64,000 nucleotides of DNA from Photobacterium profundum SS9 (GCF_000196255.1 NC_006370.1:402187-466186); one strand, 5' to 3'; counted from the stretch's first letter, positions 9,986 through 20,272 are shown. Notes: generated by a model from the letters alone, not told the origin. Numbers and translations are program-made.

Positions 9986-10008
9986 GAACCTAGATTAAAA
10001 GGGTTGCA

Positions 10009-12927
10009 TTAGTTATGGCTAACAACAATGAGACGTAATGAATCCAGTTGTATTTGTGCTTTACCAATGTAACCCGTGAGATCTTGAATTTGGCTTTCAA
10101 TTAGCTCTAATTCATCATCACGAATATTGGGATTCACTGCTTTTAGTGCCTGAAGACGGGTTAATTCAGCTTGTAGGCTGTTTTCCATTTCAGTCTGTGC
10201 AGATTCGCGAACTGTCACTAATTCTTTGGCGACTTCTTGTTCTGCTTGAGCAATTAAAACGTGAATCTCTTTTTGTACCGAGTTAACCAGTTTGCTTGCT
10301 AGGTGTCGATTTACCGGGCTTAGCTGGCGGTTGAAACCTTCAAAGGCGACTTTGTTTGATAGGTTGTTACCTTTCGCATCCAGCAAAATTCGGATCGGTG
10401 TTTTCGGCAAGAATCGACCAATACCGGATGATTTCGGTGCTTGTGCATCAACCACGTAAACCATTTCGAGCAGTAGTGTACCAGCAGGCAATGCTTTGTT
10501 TTTCAATAATGAAACGGCTGTAGCACCAACGCCTTCAGATAATAGTAAATCAATACCACCTTGAATCATTGGGTGTTCCCAGCTAATAAAGTGCAAGTCT
10601 TCACGTGATAGTGCTGTTTCACGATCAAAGGTGATAGTACAACCGTCGTAAGGTAAGCCAGGGTAGCTTGCCACCATCATGTGCTCGGAAGGGGTCACGA
10701 CAATGGCGTTTTCACCTTTATCATCTTGATTCAAACCAATGGTATCAAATAAGCCCAGAGAGAAAGCGATAAGATTGGTATCGCCATCCTTTGATGAAAT
10801 CTGAGTAACGAGATCATTGGCTGCATTACCACCGTTTGAGTGGATTTCTAACAGACGGTCACGGCCTTGATCCAATTTCGCTTTCAACTCGTGGTGCATT
10901 GCTGCACTTTTTTCAATCAAGTTTTCTAGGGCTTCCGGCTCATGTTTTTCACATGCTAATAGCGCTATTAGATCGTCACTAACGGCTTCATAGACAGCAC
11001 GGCCAGTAGGACAAGTTTCTTCAAAAGAGTTCAAGCCTTCGTTGTACCAGTGCGCTAGCAAGGCTTGAGACGTACCTTCTAGGTGCGGTACATGAATTTC
11101 AATATCACGCTGCTGACCAATACGATCAAGGCGGCCAATACGCTGCTCAAGTAAGTCAGGGTTATTCGGTAAATCGAACATCACTAACTGATTTGAGAAT
11201 TGGAAGTTACGTCCTTCAGAGCCGATCTCTGAACATAACAATACCTGAGCACCGTCATCTTCTTGTGCGAAGTAAGCCGCTGCTTTATCACGATCGATAA
11301 TCGACATGCCTTCATGGAACACAGTCGCACGAATACCTTCACGCTCACGTAATGCTTGCTCTAGGGTTAAGGCTGTTTGTGCGCGAGAACAAATAACCAA
11401 TACTTTCTCGTTACGGTTTGCTTTTAGCATCTCCAGCAACCAGTTTACCCGCGGGTCAAAATTCCACCATGTTGCTGACTCACCTTCGAATTCTTGATAA
11501 ATATCTTCAGGGTAAAGCAGTTTAATGGCTTTTTGTTCAGCCGATATAGAGCCAGACATCATGCTAGAAACACGCATCGCTGTTTTATATTGCGAAGGCA
11601 GTTCTAGCGGGTACATGTTGAGATGGCGTTCAGGGAACCCTTTAATTGCAGCACGTGTATTTCGGAATAATACGCGACCCGTACCATGACGATCCATCAA
11701 ACTATCAATTAATTCATGGCGCACGGTTTGCGCGTGTTCATCATCAGCGTCGCTAGATTCGATAAGGCGAAGCTTGGGTTCAATATCCTGTTCTGACAGC
11801 AAATCGACCAACGTTTTTCTGGCGTTATCATCGATTTTCTCACCAGAAAGCAAGCGAGTAACGGCTTCTGCCACTGGGGCGTACTGGCGCTCTTCTTCCA
11901 CAAAGGTGTCGTAATCATAAAAACGGTCAGGATCGAGCAAACGTAGACGAGCAAAGTGACTTTCACGACCGAGTTGTTCAGGTGTTGCCGTTAGCAGTAA
12001 GACGCCGGGTGTTGCTTCCGCTAAGGCTTCAACCACTTGGTACTGGCGACTTGGCTTATCTTCACTCCACTCTAAGTGGTGTGCTTCATCGACAACCAAT
12101 AAATCCCAATCGGCATCTTGTGCTTGTTCGAAACGACGGCGACTTTTACGCAAGAAATCTAACGAACATAATACGTATTGAGCAGTCTCAAATGGGTTAG
12201 TTGCATCTGCAAGTGATTCGACACAACGTTCTTCATCAAAAATAGAGAAGTGTAAGTTGAAACGACGCATCATTTCGACAAGCCATTGATGTTGAAGCGT
12301 TTCAGGCACAACAATCAGAATACGTTCAGCACGCCCCGCAAGCACTTGTTGGTGGATGATCATACCGGCTTCAATCGTTTTACCCAACCCCACTTCATCA
12401 GCGAGTAATACACGGGGTGCGTAACGTCGACCCACTTCATGCGCGATGAATAACTGGTGAGGAATCAAACCTGCACGCATACCACACAGACCACGTAATG
12501 GGCTCTTATGTTGTTCATATTGATTGGTAAGGGCGCGGTAGCGTAAGGCAAAACGATCCATACGATCGATTTGACCCGCAAATAATTTATCTTGTGGTTT
12601 GTTAAAGCGGATTTGGTGACTTAGGAAGATTTCACGTAACTTTACGTTTTCTTCTTCAGTGTCCGTACGTGTTCCAATATAAGTAAAAATACCGCCATTT
12701 TCTTCAACGATTTTTACCTCTAGTGACCAGCCTTCATGGCTTTCAACTACATCACCAACATTAAACATTACACGGGTAACTGGAGCATCACTTCGTGCAT
12801 ACAGGCGGCTCTCTTCACAGGCGGAGAACATTATGGAAACTGTTCGCTTATCTTCAGCAACAACGGTACCTAAACCTAAATCACTTTCAGTATCACTGAT
12901 CCAACGTTGGCCCAAAGTAAATGGCAT
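10009..12927 (-). CDS. rapA: RNA polymerase recycling factor RapA (HepA)
   Basis: RapA is a SWI2/SNF2-type ATPase that binds core RNA polymerase and promotes its release and recycling after transcription. The 972-residue product starts [20 protein letters not shown], the conserved tandem Tudor-like N-terminal module. It contains the helicase motifs [14 protein letters not shown] (Walker A), VVDEAHH (DEAH motif II), LLLTATPEQ (motif III) and [13 protein letters not shown] (motif VI). Length is nearly identical to E. coli RapA (968). It is transcribed alone, with an intergenic region of about 320 bases before the divergent PIN-PhoH gene and a terminator behind it. No anomalies seen. Confidence 0.97.
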   Translation of the reverse strand: MPFTLGQRWISDTESDLGLGTVVAEDKRTVSIMFSACEESRLYARSDAPVTRVMFNVGDVVESHEGWSLEVKIVEENGGIFTYIGTRTDTEEENVKLREIFLSHQIRFNKPQDKLFAGQIDRMDRFALRYRALTNQYEQHKSPLRGLCGMRAGLIPHQLFIAHEVGRRYAPRVLLADEVGLGKTIEAGMIIHQQVLAGRAERILIVVPETLQHQWLVEMMRRFNLHFSIFDEERCVESLADATNPFETAQYVLCSLDFLRKSRRRFEQAQDADWDLLVVDEAHHLEWSEDKPSRQYQVVEALAEATPGVLLLTATPEQLGRESHFARLRLLDPDRFYDYDTFVEEERQYAPVAEAVTRLLSGEKIDDNARKTLVDLLSEQDIEPKLRLIESSDADDEHAQTVRHELIDSLMDRHGTGRVLFRNTRAAIKGFPERHLNMYPLELPSQYKTAMRVSSMMSGSISAEQKAIKLLYPEDIYQEFEGESATWWNFDPRVNWLLEMLKANRNEKVLVICSRAQTALTLEQALREREGIRATVFHEGMSIIDRDKAAAYFAQEDDGAQVLLCSEIGSEGRNFQFSNQLVMFDLPNNPDLLEQRIGRLDRIGQQRDIEIHVPHLEGTSQALLAHWYNEGLNSFEETCPTGRAVYEAVSDDLIALLACEKHEPEALENLIEKSAAMHHELKAKLDQGRDRLLEIHSNGGNAANDLVTQISSKDGDTNLIAFSLGLFDTIGLNQDDKGENAIVVTPSEHMMVASYPGLPYDGCTITFDRETALSREDLHFISWEHPMIQGGIDLLLSEGVGATAVSLLKNKALPAGTLLLEMVYVVDAQAPKSSGIGRFLPKTPIRILLDAKGNNLSNKVAFEGFNRQLSPVNRHLASKLVNSVQKEIHVLIAQAEQEVAKELVTVRESAQTEMENSLQAELTRLQALKAVNPNIRDDELELIESQIQDLTGYIGKAQIQLDSLRLIVVSHN

Positions 12928-13246
12928 AGTAGTAAAAGCCTTCTAATTATTTGATATATCGGAGAATGTGTAACCCGGCACGGATTTTTTTTTGGTCTAC
13001 ACTGGTATTAAGTGTAAGCCAGAATCCGCCACGGTAAAAAAGGGAAGTAATGGTACTGCATGATGTGAGTAAGGTCACGGTGAAAGTGATCAATCCGCCT
13101 TACAGTTTTTATTGTCACATTTATTTAAAATCTCCGGTCTTTAATAGTAACTACAAAATTTAGATTATTAACAATAGTCATTTTGGCTTACGCTTTAAGA
13201 GTGATAGTAATTTGATTGCTATCAGACTGTTACCAAGGAGGTGCTT
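12928..13246. other. Divergent promoter region between rapA and the PIN-PhoH gene
   Basis: This 319-base region separates two divergently transcribed genes, so it must hold both promoters. It contains an A+T-rich stretch (13105-13190), a T9 tract at 12985-12993, and an imperfect inverted repeat TGATAG...CTATCA just before the ribosome-binding site of the plus-strand gene. I see no small ORF or known regulator site in it. Confidence 0.5.
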
Positions 13247-14623
13247 ATGGACGATTATGAACGGAAAATCTTTGTACTAGATACGAATATTCTACTTCAC
13301 GAACCTCTCGCTATTTATTCATTTCAAGAACACGATGTTGTCATTCCAATGACAGTGCTGGAAGAGTTAGACCGCATCAAAGACAGTAAGCGAGATGTTT
13401 CTCGTGACGCTCGTGTTGCCATTCGGGCGTTAGAAGATATTTTCCACGACGCAACCCCAGAACAAATATCGGCCGGTATTCCATTCACTAACCAAGTAGG
13501 CAAAAAAGGCACGGTTGCGATATTTGCTGATTATGAAATAAAACAAACGGTTCAGGCTTTTTCTGATAAAGCGGGTGATAACCGTATTCTTAATGGTGTT
13601 TTATATTTACAAGAGCAGCATGCCCCTCGTGATGTTGTGCTGGTAACGAAAGACATTAATATGCGCTTACGTGCCAAAGGTGCGGGGGTCTTTCACGTGG
13701 ATGATTATCGTTCTGATCAGCTAATTGATGATATTAAGTTACTGACGAAAGGTTTTCATTGTTTTGAAGGGCGTTTTTGGGAAGGTGTTGCGGAGTGCCA
13801 TTCTGAAAACAGGGGACGTTCAACGGTACATACATTACCGAGAAATCTATTTGAAACGCCGTTTATTAATCAATACTTATTAGATGACGGCGGTGATTTT
13901 ACTGGTCGAATCCAAAGTATTGATGATGATAGCGTTACCGTTAAAGATATTGGTCATGATCGGTTGATGCACCGTCAAGCATGGGGTCTTCACCCTAAAA
14001 ATGTGTATCAAGGTATGGCGCTTGATGCCATGTTAGATCCCGATATTGATTTAGTGATCCTTACTGGTCCTGCGGGCTGTGGTAAAACCATATTGGCGAT
14101 GGCGGCCGCGCTTGAGCAGGTCATTGAAAAAGGTATGTATGACAAGATAATTGTTACACGTAATACGCCGGAAATCGCCGAGTCGATTGGTTTCTTGCCC
14201 GGAACAGAAGAAGAAAAAATGATGCCATGGTTAGCGGCGGTAACCGATACCATGGAAGCATTGCATAAAAACGATGTATGTACTGATGGCTCAATGAAAT
14301 ATATCTTTGATAAAGCCAATATTCAGTTCAAATCGATAAACTTCATGCGTGGTCGTTCTATTCAGAATGCGTTTGTATTACTGGATGAATGCCAGAATTT
14401 AACTGCCTCTCAAATTAAAACCATCATCACCCGATGTGGTGAAGGCACCAAGCTGGTCTGCTCGGGGAACTTAGCGCAGATCGATTCCAGTTATCTCTCA
14501 CCCGTTACCTCGGGCCTTACCTATATTGTTGAACGCTTTAAGAATTTTGAAGGTAGTGCCAATATCTACCTTAATGGGGTCGTCCGCAGTCGCCTTGCTG
14601 AATTTGCGGAAGAAAATCTTTAA
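13247..14623 (+). CDS. PIN domain and PhoH-type ATPase fusion protein
   Basis: This 458-residue protein joins an N-terminal PIN nuclease-like domain (about 4-140, starting KIFVLDTNILLHEP with the catalytic Asp) to a C-terminal PhoH-family P-loop NTPase (about 215-455). The latter has Walker A in GPAGCGKTILAM, the EIAESIGFLPG segment and Walker B in VLLDECQNLT. PIN-PhoH proteins are widespread; related mycobacterial enzymes act as RNA helicase-RNases, but the role in Vibrionaceae is not established. A GTG two codons upstream abuts the AAGGAGG ribosome-binding site, so the ATG at 13247 with proper spacing is chosen. It is convergent with thiQ, only 19 bases away, with no evident terminator between. 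Confidence 0.9.
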   Translation: MDDYERKIFVLDTNILLHEPLAIYSFQEHDVVIPMTVLEELDRIKDSKRDVSRDARVAIRALEDIFHDATPEQISAGIPFTNQVGKKGTVAIFADYEIKQTVQAFSDKAGDNRILNGVLYLQEQHAPRDVVLVTKDINMRLRAKGAGVFHVDDYRSDQLIDDIKLLTKGFHCFEGRFWEGVAECHSENRGRSTVHTLPRNLFETPFINQYLLDDGGDFTGRIQSIDDDSVTVKDIGHDRLMHRQAWGLHPKNVYQGMALDAMLDPDIDLVILTGPAGCGKTILAMAAALEQVIEKGMYDKIIVTRNTPEIAESIGFLPGTEEEKMMPWLAAVTDTMEALHKNDVCTDGSMKYIFDKANIQFKSINFMRGRSIQNAFVLLDECQNLTASQIKTIITRCGEGTKLVCSGNLAQIDSSYLSPVTSGLTYIVERFKNFEGSANIYLNGVVRSRLAEFAEENL

Positions 14624-14642
14624 TGTTCTCAACGTTTCTTAT

Positions 14643-15380
14643 TTAAAATCCTAAATATTGTATTAAAACTTCATCTTTTGGCTCACCCAGCACTTGTTGG
14701 GTTGGGCCAAATACGCGTATTTTGCCATTATGAATAAAAGCACATTTGTTCGATATTTTTAGCGCATCGTCTGGGCTATGGGTGATCATTAAGACGGTGG
14801 TTTTTTGCTCTCGTGCAATATGTTTGACCAACTCCAGCATTTCTTTTCTTAACGCGGGATCCAACGCCGAAAAAGGTTCATCCAGTAACAGCAACGGGCG
14901 CTGGCGAATTAAACAACGTGCTAATGCGACGCGTTGCTTTTGACCGCCAGAAAGTTGTTCTGGTAGGCGGTCAAGGTACTTATTCACCCCAACCCTTGCG
15001 GCTGCCACCACAATATCTTCTTTCTCTTGGCGTGATAGCTTTAATCCCGGATGAATGCCTAGACCTATATTTTCAAATACCGTTAAATGCGGGAATAAAT
15101 TATGTTCTTGAAATAACATCGATAACGGGCGGTTGGCGGGTGCCTGTGTGGTGATGAGCTCGCCATTGAGGTGCAGTTCACCGCTATCTGGTTTAAGAAA
15201 TCCTGCAATCATGGCAAGCAATGAACTTTTACCTGCGCCACTGGGGCCGATTAACGCAATGATATCGCCTTTCTTGGCGATAAGATCGAAAGACATCGAG
15301 AGTGATTCATTGTGAGAGGCATTCCCCTGATGGGTATAGCAATGGTTTAGTTTATCGAGCTGTATCATGATCGTATTCAC
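14643..15380 (-). CDS. thiQ: Thiamine ABC transporter ATP-binding subunit ThiQ
   Basis: ThiQ hydrolyses ATP to drive import of thiamine and its phosphates through ThiP. The 245-residue protein contains Walker A GPSGAGKSSLL, Q-loop LFQEHNLFPHLTV, signature LSGGQKQRVALARCL, Walker B LLLLDEPFSALDP and the switch His in MITHSPDD. The displayed start is a GTG directly after the thiP stop (TAAGTG); an in-frame ATG four codons later (15368), beginning MIQLDKLNHCY, is equally plausible and matches typical ThiQ N-termini. It is the last gene of thiB-thiP-thiQ, and the riboswitch upstream of thiB should control the entire operon. Confidence 0.95.
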   Translation of the reverse strand: MNTIMIQLDKLNHCYTHQGNASHNESLSMSFDLIAKKGDIIALIGPSGAGKSSLLAMIAGFLKPDSGELHLNGELITTQAPANRPLSMLFQEHNLFPHLTVFENIGLGIHPGLKLSRQEKEDIVVAAARVGVNKYLDRLPEQLSGGQKQRVALARCLIRQRPLLLLDEPFSALDPALRKEMLELVKHIAREQKTTVLMITHSPDDALKISNKCAFIHNGKIRVFGPTQQVLGEPKDEVLIQYLGF

Positions 15381-17024
15381 TTATCGATGTCCTGTTTTAC
15401 TACTTTTAAACGGGTTGCGGTGAGAGTGCTGTGCTTTAGGGCGGCTTATCAATACGTATTCGACTAGGCTAAATAACCCTAAACTAAGCAGTAGTAATAG
15501 CAAGGCAGCCACAGCCGCAGCGTCCATCTGATAACTTCCCAGTAGCTGAAATAAATACAAGGGCAACGTTTGGAAATCTTGGCTACCAAACAACGCGATT
15601 GCCCCTAAATCACCTAAAGATAAAACAAAACCAATGGCTAATGCCTGCGCGATGGGTTTACGCAAGGCTCGCCACTCTACCAACTTCAGGCGTGATAGGC
15701 CGCTCATCCCTAGACTGTGGCATAACGGATTATATTGTTGAGCAATGTGCAGCATGGGTTGGCTTAGGGTCTTAATCACATAGGGTAATGCCATCAATGC
15801 ATTCACGGTTACCACCACCCAGAATGCTGTTGCAAAGACATCGGTATATTGGCGCAGCAAGAGAAATATCCCCGTACTCAACACCAGGCTGGGTGTGACC
15901 AAAATCATAGTGCCGAGCAACTCTATACCATCGGCTTTAAATTTTTGTTGCTGGATCCGCCAATGTCGGCTGGCTAATAAAATAGCAATACCCGCAGTGG
16001 TTGCAAAAAAACAGGCCAATATGGCAATTTGTAATGAATTAGCAACAGCTTGCCACAATGCTGGTTGGCCTAATTGTTGGAGTAACTGGTTGTTTAAGCC
16101 CGCACCGATAACGGCCACAATTGGCGGAATTACCAATAATAAAACGCAGCCAATCCAAAATCCGTCCCAGATTTTTTCATATTTGCTATCGGTGTAATTC
16201 TGTGGCGATTGTTCTATTGAGCCTGACAAAGTTGAAAGGGGTTTAGTAAAGCGTTGAGTAAACAAGACTAAGCTACAGCAAATCAACATTTGCCAGATGG
16301 CAAGAATAGCGCCGGCTGCTAAATCAAAGTCGTAGCGTAATGCTTGATAAATGGCGAGCTCAATGGTGGTGGCTTTGGGCCCACCACCCAACGACATAAT
16401 AACGGCGAAGCTGGTAAAGCACAGCATAAACACTAAGCCTATTACATGGGGCATTTGCTGACGTAAACGCGGCCAAGCAATGAAACGGAATTTATTCCAA
16501 CCGGTTAAGCCTAAATGGGCGGCAAGCTTATGTTGTTCGGCTGGAATACCTTCAAGGCTTTGTAATAATAAACGGGTTGCTAGCGGTAAATTTAAGAAAA
16601 CATGCGCAAGTAAAATACCGTTTAAGCCATAAATACTAAAAGGAAGTGGTTGGTCGATTAAACCAAAAAGTTCAGCCAATAAGCCACTTTTTCCGTAAAT
16701 GGCGAGCAAGCCAAAGACTGCTACCAACACGGGAAGAACTAAGGTCATCGCAAATAAACGGAGCAGCAAGTTACGCCCAACAAATTGGCGACGTGATAAG
16801 GCATAAGCAATGGGTATCGCAGGGATCAGGCTTAATACTGTAGAGAGAAATGCTTGAGTAAAACTGAATACAGTGACGTGACGAAGATAAGGATCCTGCC
16901 AAATAAGAAAAGGGTTCAACTCGGATGCTTGGCTGATCAATGCTGTAATCGCACTGATCACCAACAAGAGAATCAACCCAGCGCTGAATACGCCGGGAAG
17001 TGTGGTGCTAAAACGGCTATTCAA
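15381..17024 (-). CDS. thiP: Thiamine ABC transporter permease ThiP
   Basis: ThiP is the inner-membrane channel for thiamine uptake. At 547 residues it is the fused double-length permease, similar to the E. coli protein (536). Hydrophobic segments extend from residue 13 onward. Two binding-protein-dependent transport domains are visible, each with an EAA-like loop: one around AHLGLTGWNKFRFIAWPRL (about 190-208), the other around HSLGMSGLSRLKLVEWRAL (about 450-468). A cytoplasmic linker rich in polar residues (about 262-285) separates the halves. It sits between thiB (37-base gap) and thiQ (0-base gap), so ThiP and ThiQ are likely made in fixed ratio. Confidence 0.95.
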   Translation of the reverse strand: MNSRFSTTLPGVFSAGLILLLVISAITALISQASELNPFLIWQDPYLRHVTVFSFTQAFLSTVLSLIPAIPIAYALSRRQFVGRNLLLRLFAMTLVLPVLVAVFGLLAIYGKSGLLAELFGLIDQPLPFSIYGLNGILLAHVFLNLPLATRLLLQSLEGIPAEQHKLAAHLGLTGWNKFRFIAWPRLRQQMPHVIGLVFMLCFTSFAVIMSLGGGPKATTIELAIYQALRYDFDLAAGAILAIWQMLICCSLVLFTQRFTKPLSTLSGSIEQSPQNYTDSKYEKIWDGFWIGCVLLLVIPPIVAVIGAGLNNQLLQQLGQPALWQAVANSLQIAILACFFATTAGIAILLASRHWRIQQQKFKADGIELLGTMILVTPSLVLSTGIFLLLRQYTDVFATAFWVVVTVNALMALPYVIKTLSQPMLHIAQQYNPLCHSLGMSGLSRLKLVEWRALRKPIAQALAIGFVLSLGDLGAIALFGSQDFQTLPLYLFQLLGSYQMDAAAVAALLLLLLSLGLFSLVEYVLISRPKAQHSHRNPFKSSKTGHR

Positions 17025-17061
17025 AGCGGATAAACCCAGAAATTAAGTAATCGATTATTCA

Positions 17062-18048
17062 TCATTGAGTTAATGCTTGTTGCCATTCACGGATCCAAGT
17101 GCGGCGTTGTGCTGCAACTTCATCTGCATTGAACTCTAGTGCTTGTGCTGGCACGGTTAATTGATCGAAACCGTCTGGTAATGTTTGTTTTGTTACGGGG
17201 TACATCCAGTTACCCGTTGGCATGGCTGATTGGAAATCATCACTCAAAATGAACGCCATAAATTGATCGGCAAGTTTCGGGTTTTTGGCCGCTTTTAGCT
17301 TCGCTGCGACTTCTACTTGCATGTAATGACCTTCGCTAAAATTAGCCGCTTTATATTTCGCGTCTTTTTCTGCAATGATGTGGTATGCCGGTGATGTGGT
17401 GTAAGACAGCACCATGTCAGATTCACCTTTAAGAAACATGTTATAGGCTTCAGACCAACCTTTAGTGACTGTTACGGTATTTTTTGCCAGTTGTTGCCAT
17501 GCTGCTGGGGCTTTATCACCGTATACTGACTTCATCCATAACATCAAACCTTGACCGGGTGTCGAGGTGCGAGGATCTTGGTAGATCACACTAATATCAT
17601 CCCGTTGTACTAATTCAACTAAGCTTTTGGGTGGGTTAGTCAGCTTTTCAGAATCGTAGACAAATGCAAAGTAGCCATAGTCATAAGGTACAAATGTTTT
17701 GTCTGTCCAGCCATTAGGCAGATTCACCTTACTGGTATTAATGTTATGTTTCGCTAATAATCCAGTCTTTTTAGCTTCGGTCATTAAGTTGTTATCTAAG
17801 CCTAATAACACATCAGCCTTGGTGTTTTTACCTTCCAGACGCACGCGATTTAATATTGAAACACCATCATCCAGTGCGACAAAATCGATAGTACAGTCGC
17901 ATTGGGCTTCAAATGCTTTTTTGATCGTAGGGCCTGGGCCCCAATCTGATGCAAATGAGCTGTAGGTGTATACCGTTAGGGTGTTGTCATTTGCTAGCGC
18001 TGGCATTGCAATTAACGCTAGAGATAATAGTGGTAGTGATTTTTTCAA
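17062..18048 (-). CDS. thiB: Thiamine-binding periplasmic protein ThiB (TbpA)
   Basis: ThiB captures thiamine, thiamine monophosphate and diphosphate in the periplasm and delivers them to ThiPQ. I choose a TTG start at 18048. It has an AGGAG six bases upstream and gives MKKSLPLLSLALIAMPALA, a clean signal peptide cut before NDNTLTVYTYSSF. The longer ATG reading (18072) adds eight hydrophilic residues (MQGHQERI) without a good ribosome-binding site. The 328-residue product has the iron/thiamine-type solute-binding fold with the VYTYSSFASDWGPGP beginning and the RTSTPGQGLMLWMK segment. First gene of the thiBPQ operon, downstream of a TPP riboswitch. Confidence 0.93.
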   Translation of the reverse strand: MKKSLPLLSLALIAMPALANDNTLTVYTYSSFASDWGPGPTIKKAFEAQCDCTIDFVALDDGVSILNRVRLEGKNTKADVLLGLDNNLMTEAKKTGLLAKHNINTSKVNLPNGWTDKTFVPYDYGYFAFVYDSEKLTNPPKSLVELVQRDDISVIYQDPRTSTPGQGLMLWMKSVYGDKAPAAWQQLAKNTVTVTKGWSEAYNMFLKGESDMVLSYTTSPAYHIIAEKDAKYKAANFSEGHYMQVEVAAKLKAAKNPKLADQFMAFILSDDFQSAMPTGNWMYPVTKQTLPDGFDQLTVPAQALEFNADEVAAQRRTWIREWQQALTQ

Positions 18049-18221
18049 GATACGCTCCTGATGCCCTTGCATCCTGCGAGGGGAAATATTTCAAATGCGC
18101 GTAGGGTGAGAAGGTATGAGCATCATGCTCTTACGTATGATTATTTTGAAGTGTGTATTTTATGCTTAATACGATAAACCATAAAACACGCACTAAAAAA
18201 GTGAAGCGACCTTCTTTTCTC

Positions 18222-18333
18222 AATTCCTACGCCAGCATGACCTGGTTCAGGTTCTGTGGGTTCTGCGATGCAATCTCAGCCTGTACTCTAGTTGCTACGT
18301 GCATCTGTATAAATACGGGCTCCCCAATGAGAA
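18222..18333 (-). promoter_or_regulatory. TPP riboswitch (THI element) upstream of thiBPQ
   Basis: On the minus strand the conserved thiamine pyrophosphate aptamer is plain: GGGGAGCCCG near 18316-18325, then GGCTGAGA, ACCC, GAACCTGA, CCAGGTCATGCTGGCGTAGG down to about 18226. These are the P1, P3, J2/4, P4 and P5 core segments of the THI box, in the right order and spacing. It lies 174 bases upstream of the thiB start. Ligand binding would shut off thiBPQ when TPP is plentiful. I did not identify an obvious terminator between aptamer and gene, so control may be translational, as is usual in gamma-proteobacteria. Confidence 0.95.
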
Positions 18334-18492
18334 CGGTTGTTATTGTAATCGTGCAAGTAAGTAGTTGCTAGTAGATTGCATCAGAATGATGAGGTCGCAC
18401 ATTCTACATGAGTGTGAAAGTGCGATGAGATGGATGTTTAATCGTACGATGTTGCTGGATTACTTTGCTAGGTTATATCGTTATTTTCTTGG

Positions 18493-19275
18493 TTATTTCG
18501 CTTGGTTAAGTGACCAATCATAACCATAACTTACCGAATTTAATTGGATATCGTGTCCTTTTCGATACTGGTTTAAATGCGTTTGTAGCTCAGATTGATT
18601 ACCAAAGTCGCTGTTAAACCAATCATATATTGATGAAAGGCGTACTTGGTTTCCTGTAATACTCACGCCTTTGCTGCTATTGATGAAATCAGTCGCTGCT
18701 TGTTCGAGTAAGGTATTTTTATTTTGCCCATTAAACGCGGTATCCAATAAATTTGGGCAGCCAAAGCTGGCACAATTCACTGCGTAATGAATGCGAGGAT
18801 CACGCCAGATCGGACGTAAAATTCGATGCTCAATGTCATTGAGGGTTAATTGCTGATCAGTAATGGTAATTAATGTGTCATCCCACGGACCAAAGCTAAA
18901 GAATCCACCGAGTTTAGTGATGGATTTTATTGGATAGTTATCGAGGATCAGTTGTACAGTAAGGGCGTTGTATAAATTCACCCAATAGGCAAATTGTTCA
19001 TTTTTACTGTATTGGCGAGGATCGATTCTAGCAAGATCGCGAAGGTATCGGTCAAGGTTGTCTTTGTCGTTTGTGGTAACCGCACTGTAGCGAAATAGAG
19101 TTTGTTTAGATTCTGTGATTAAGTACTTATCTAATATCTGTTGCCAACGAGCATGAGAGATTTGAGCTGAATTAGCGTTATTACTGGGTTGCCAATATGC
19201 CCATAATTCAGCTTTGGGGGCTGCAAAAGTCAGGGTTGAAAATAGTAATAAGGTGATAGAAATAAGTGAGCGCAT
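18493..19275 (-). CDS. DUF547 domain-containing exported protein
   Basis: This is a 260-residue protein with an N-terminal signal peptide (MRSLISITLLLFSTLTFA, cleavage before APKAELW). The DUF547 domain fills most of the mature part, recognised by YWVNLYNALTVQLILDNYPI, the NDIEHRILRP motif, HYAVNCASFGCPNL and the C-terminal YDWFNSDFG. DUF547 proteins resemble papain-like/NlpC-type folds distantly, but their function is unknown; I do not assign one. The start at 19275 is chosen over an upstream in-frame ATG because it gives a proper signal peptide and has a GAGA-type ribosome-binding site. It stands alone on minus, between the thi operon and the small plus-strand islet. Confidence 0.85.
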   Translation of the reverse strand: MRSLISITLLLFSTLTFAAPKAELWAYWQPSNNANSAQISHARWQQILDKYLITESKQTLFRYSAVTTNDKDNLDRYLRDLARIDPRQYSKNEQFAYWVNLYNALTVQLILDNYPIKSITKLGGFFSFGPWDDTLITITDQQLTLNDIEHRILRPIWRDPRIHYAVNCASFGCPNLLDTAFNGQNKNTLLEQAATDFINSSKGVSITGNQVRLSSIYDWFNSDFGNQSELQTHLNQYRKGHDIQLNSVSYGYDWSLNQAK

Positions 19276-19604
19276 TGTCGTTCTCTTTTTAATAAACATC
19301 GTCGAGTAGTTATTGATAAGACCTTGTATAAGAAGATTATATTGCATAAAAAGATGAAGTATAAAAAAAGTACTTCGATTAAGAATAATGCCGCTCGCCT
19401 CTGACCTATGCCTCATATGATGTTCCTGTTCATCAGCTCGCAGCTTTCCACTTAAAATGGCGTTATGTGCTTGTTGGTAATGTATAGTTATGTAATTGAG
19501 ATGTTAAGTTTAGATGTTCTTCTAAAGGTTGGCTTTTACAGTTTCTGATAAATATTCGTAATAGTAATCTGTGATTTTATTTACCCCAGATAGTCGAGGT
19601 TATT
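19276..19604. other. Intergenic region upstream of the small two-gene islet
   Basis: This 329-base stretch separates the divergent DUF547 gene and the islet. It contains an 11-base sequence, TAATGCCGCTC (19386-19396), repeated in inverted orientation at 20344-20354 on the far side of the islet; the adjacent 8 bases are also similar (AGTACTTC here, AGCACTTC in the other copy). The rest is A+T-rich near 19490-19560 and probably holds the islet promoter. No other gene or RNA is recognisable. Confidence 0.5.
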
Positions 19605-20057
19605 GTGTTGAAATGTTATAAGTCCGGTGATTTTTATAAGTACTTTAAGCAAAATATGGATGCATTGGGGCTCCCTGTACCATCGCAGTTGTTTGATACT
19701 TTTACTGTAGCGGTTACAAATGCTGGCGTTATGTTTGAAACTCTTAAAACCTTTGGGAAAAATGCAACTGTTGCCGAGTTAGTTGGTGCAACCACGGGAT
19801 TAGAAAAGTTGAAAGTTGCAGGATCTCTTGGGGCTGCATTGTATACAGGTGCTGTCATTGGCAGTATTGCCGTCGCCTCAGGAAGGACACTTTCTTGTGG
19901 TTCAAGTATTTCTGATTTATTTGTATTTCAACGTCGTTACAACTTACATTTCGAAAGTAGTCAACAGTTTTATATAAAGCATCCAGAAATATTGAATCCA
20001 TCCAAAATATCAAAAGTTACTTATAGAGCGAAATCGATCGCATCTGGTATGGTGTAA
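19605..20057 (+). CDS. Hypothetical protein with a glycine-rich hydrophobic segment
   Basis: I do not recognise a family for this 150-residue protein. It starts at GTG (or the TTG that follows) behind a GAGG at 19595-19598. The middle (about residues 71-93) is a Gly/Ala-rich hydrophobic segment, including AALYTGAVIGSIAVASG, long enough to cross or insert into a membrane. The N-terminal part is amphipathic and the last 50 residues are polar and basic. There is no clear signal peptide. Its stop is two bases before a second ORF encoding a 53-residue membrane protein, so the two form one transcription unit. The region is more A+T-rich than its neighbours, with conspicuously plain codon choice, suggesting acquired DNA. 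A membrane-active protein with its partner is one speculative reading. Confidence 0.6.
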   Translation: MLKCYKSGDFYKYFKQNMDALGLPVPSQLFDTFTVAVTNAGVMFETLKTFGKNATVAELVGATTGLEKLKVAGSLGAALYTGAVIGSIAVASGRTLSCGSSISDLFVFQRRYNLHFESSQQFYIKHPEILNPSKISKVTYRAKSIASGMV

Positions 20058-20059
20058 TA

Positions 20060-20221
20060 ATGAAAGATAGACTGCTTTTAATTATTGTTGGGCTCGTTTG
20101 TGCTTTATTGTCATGGGTATATTTTTATTTTTTCCAAAATTACGCATTTATTGGATTAGCGATAATTCTTTTTATATCAATTGGTAGTCGTATTTATAAG
20201 AAAAGAAAGAGTGGTAAGTAA
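20060..20221 (+). CDS. Small hypothetical membrane protein, 53 residues
   Basis: A short ORF starts at ATG 20060, two bases after the stop of the preceding gene (TAATAATG), and ends at TAA 20219-20221. The product has two hydrophobic segments: LLLIIVGLVCALLSWVYFYF (about 5-24) and AFIGLAIILFISIG (about 29-42). A basic tail (YKKRKSGK) follows. This is the pattern of a two-pass inner-membrane protein with both ends in the cytoplasm. The tight coupling argues that it is really translated with the gene upstream. Size and topology resemble small immunity or accessory proteins, but that is only an analogy. A hairpin and terminator follow at 20237-20303. Confidence 0.6.
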   Translation: MKDRLLLIIVGLVCALLSWVYFYFFQNYAFIGLAIILFISIGSRIYKKRKSGK

Positions 20222-20272
20222 GGCCTAACAGATAAGGATATGTGTCGTGAAGCCGACACCTATCTTCAAAAT

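Noticed and set aside
19400..20265. Possible integron cassette: GCGTTATGTG near 19460 and GCCTAACA at 20223 recall attC core sites.
   Set aside because: No matching partner core site with the right spacing and complementarity is found on either side of the genes, so a complete attC cannot be built.
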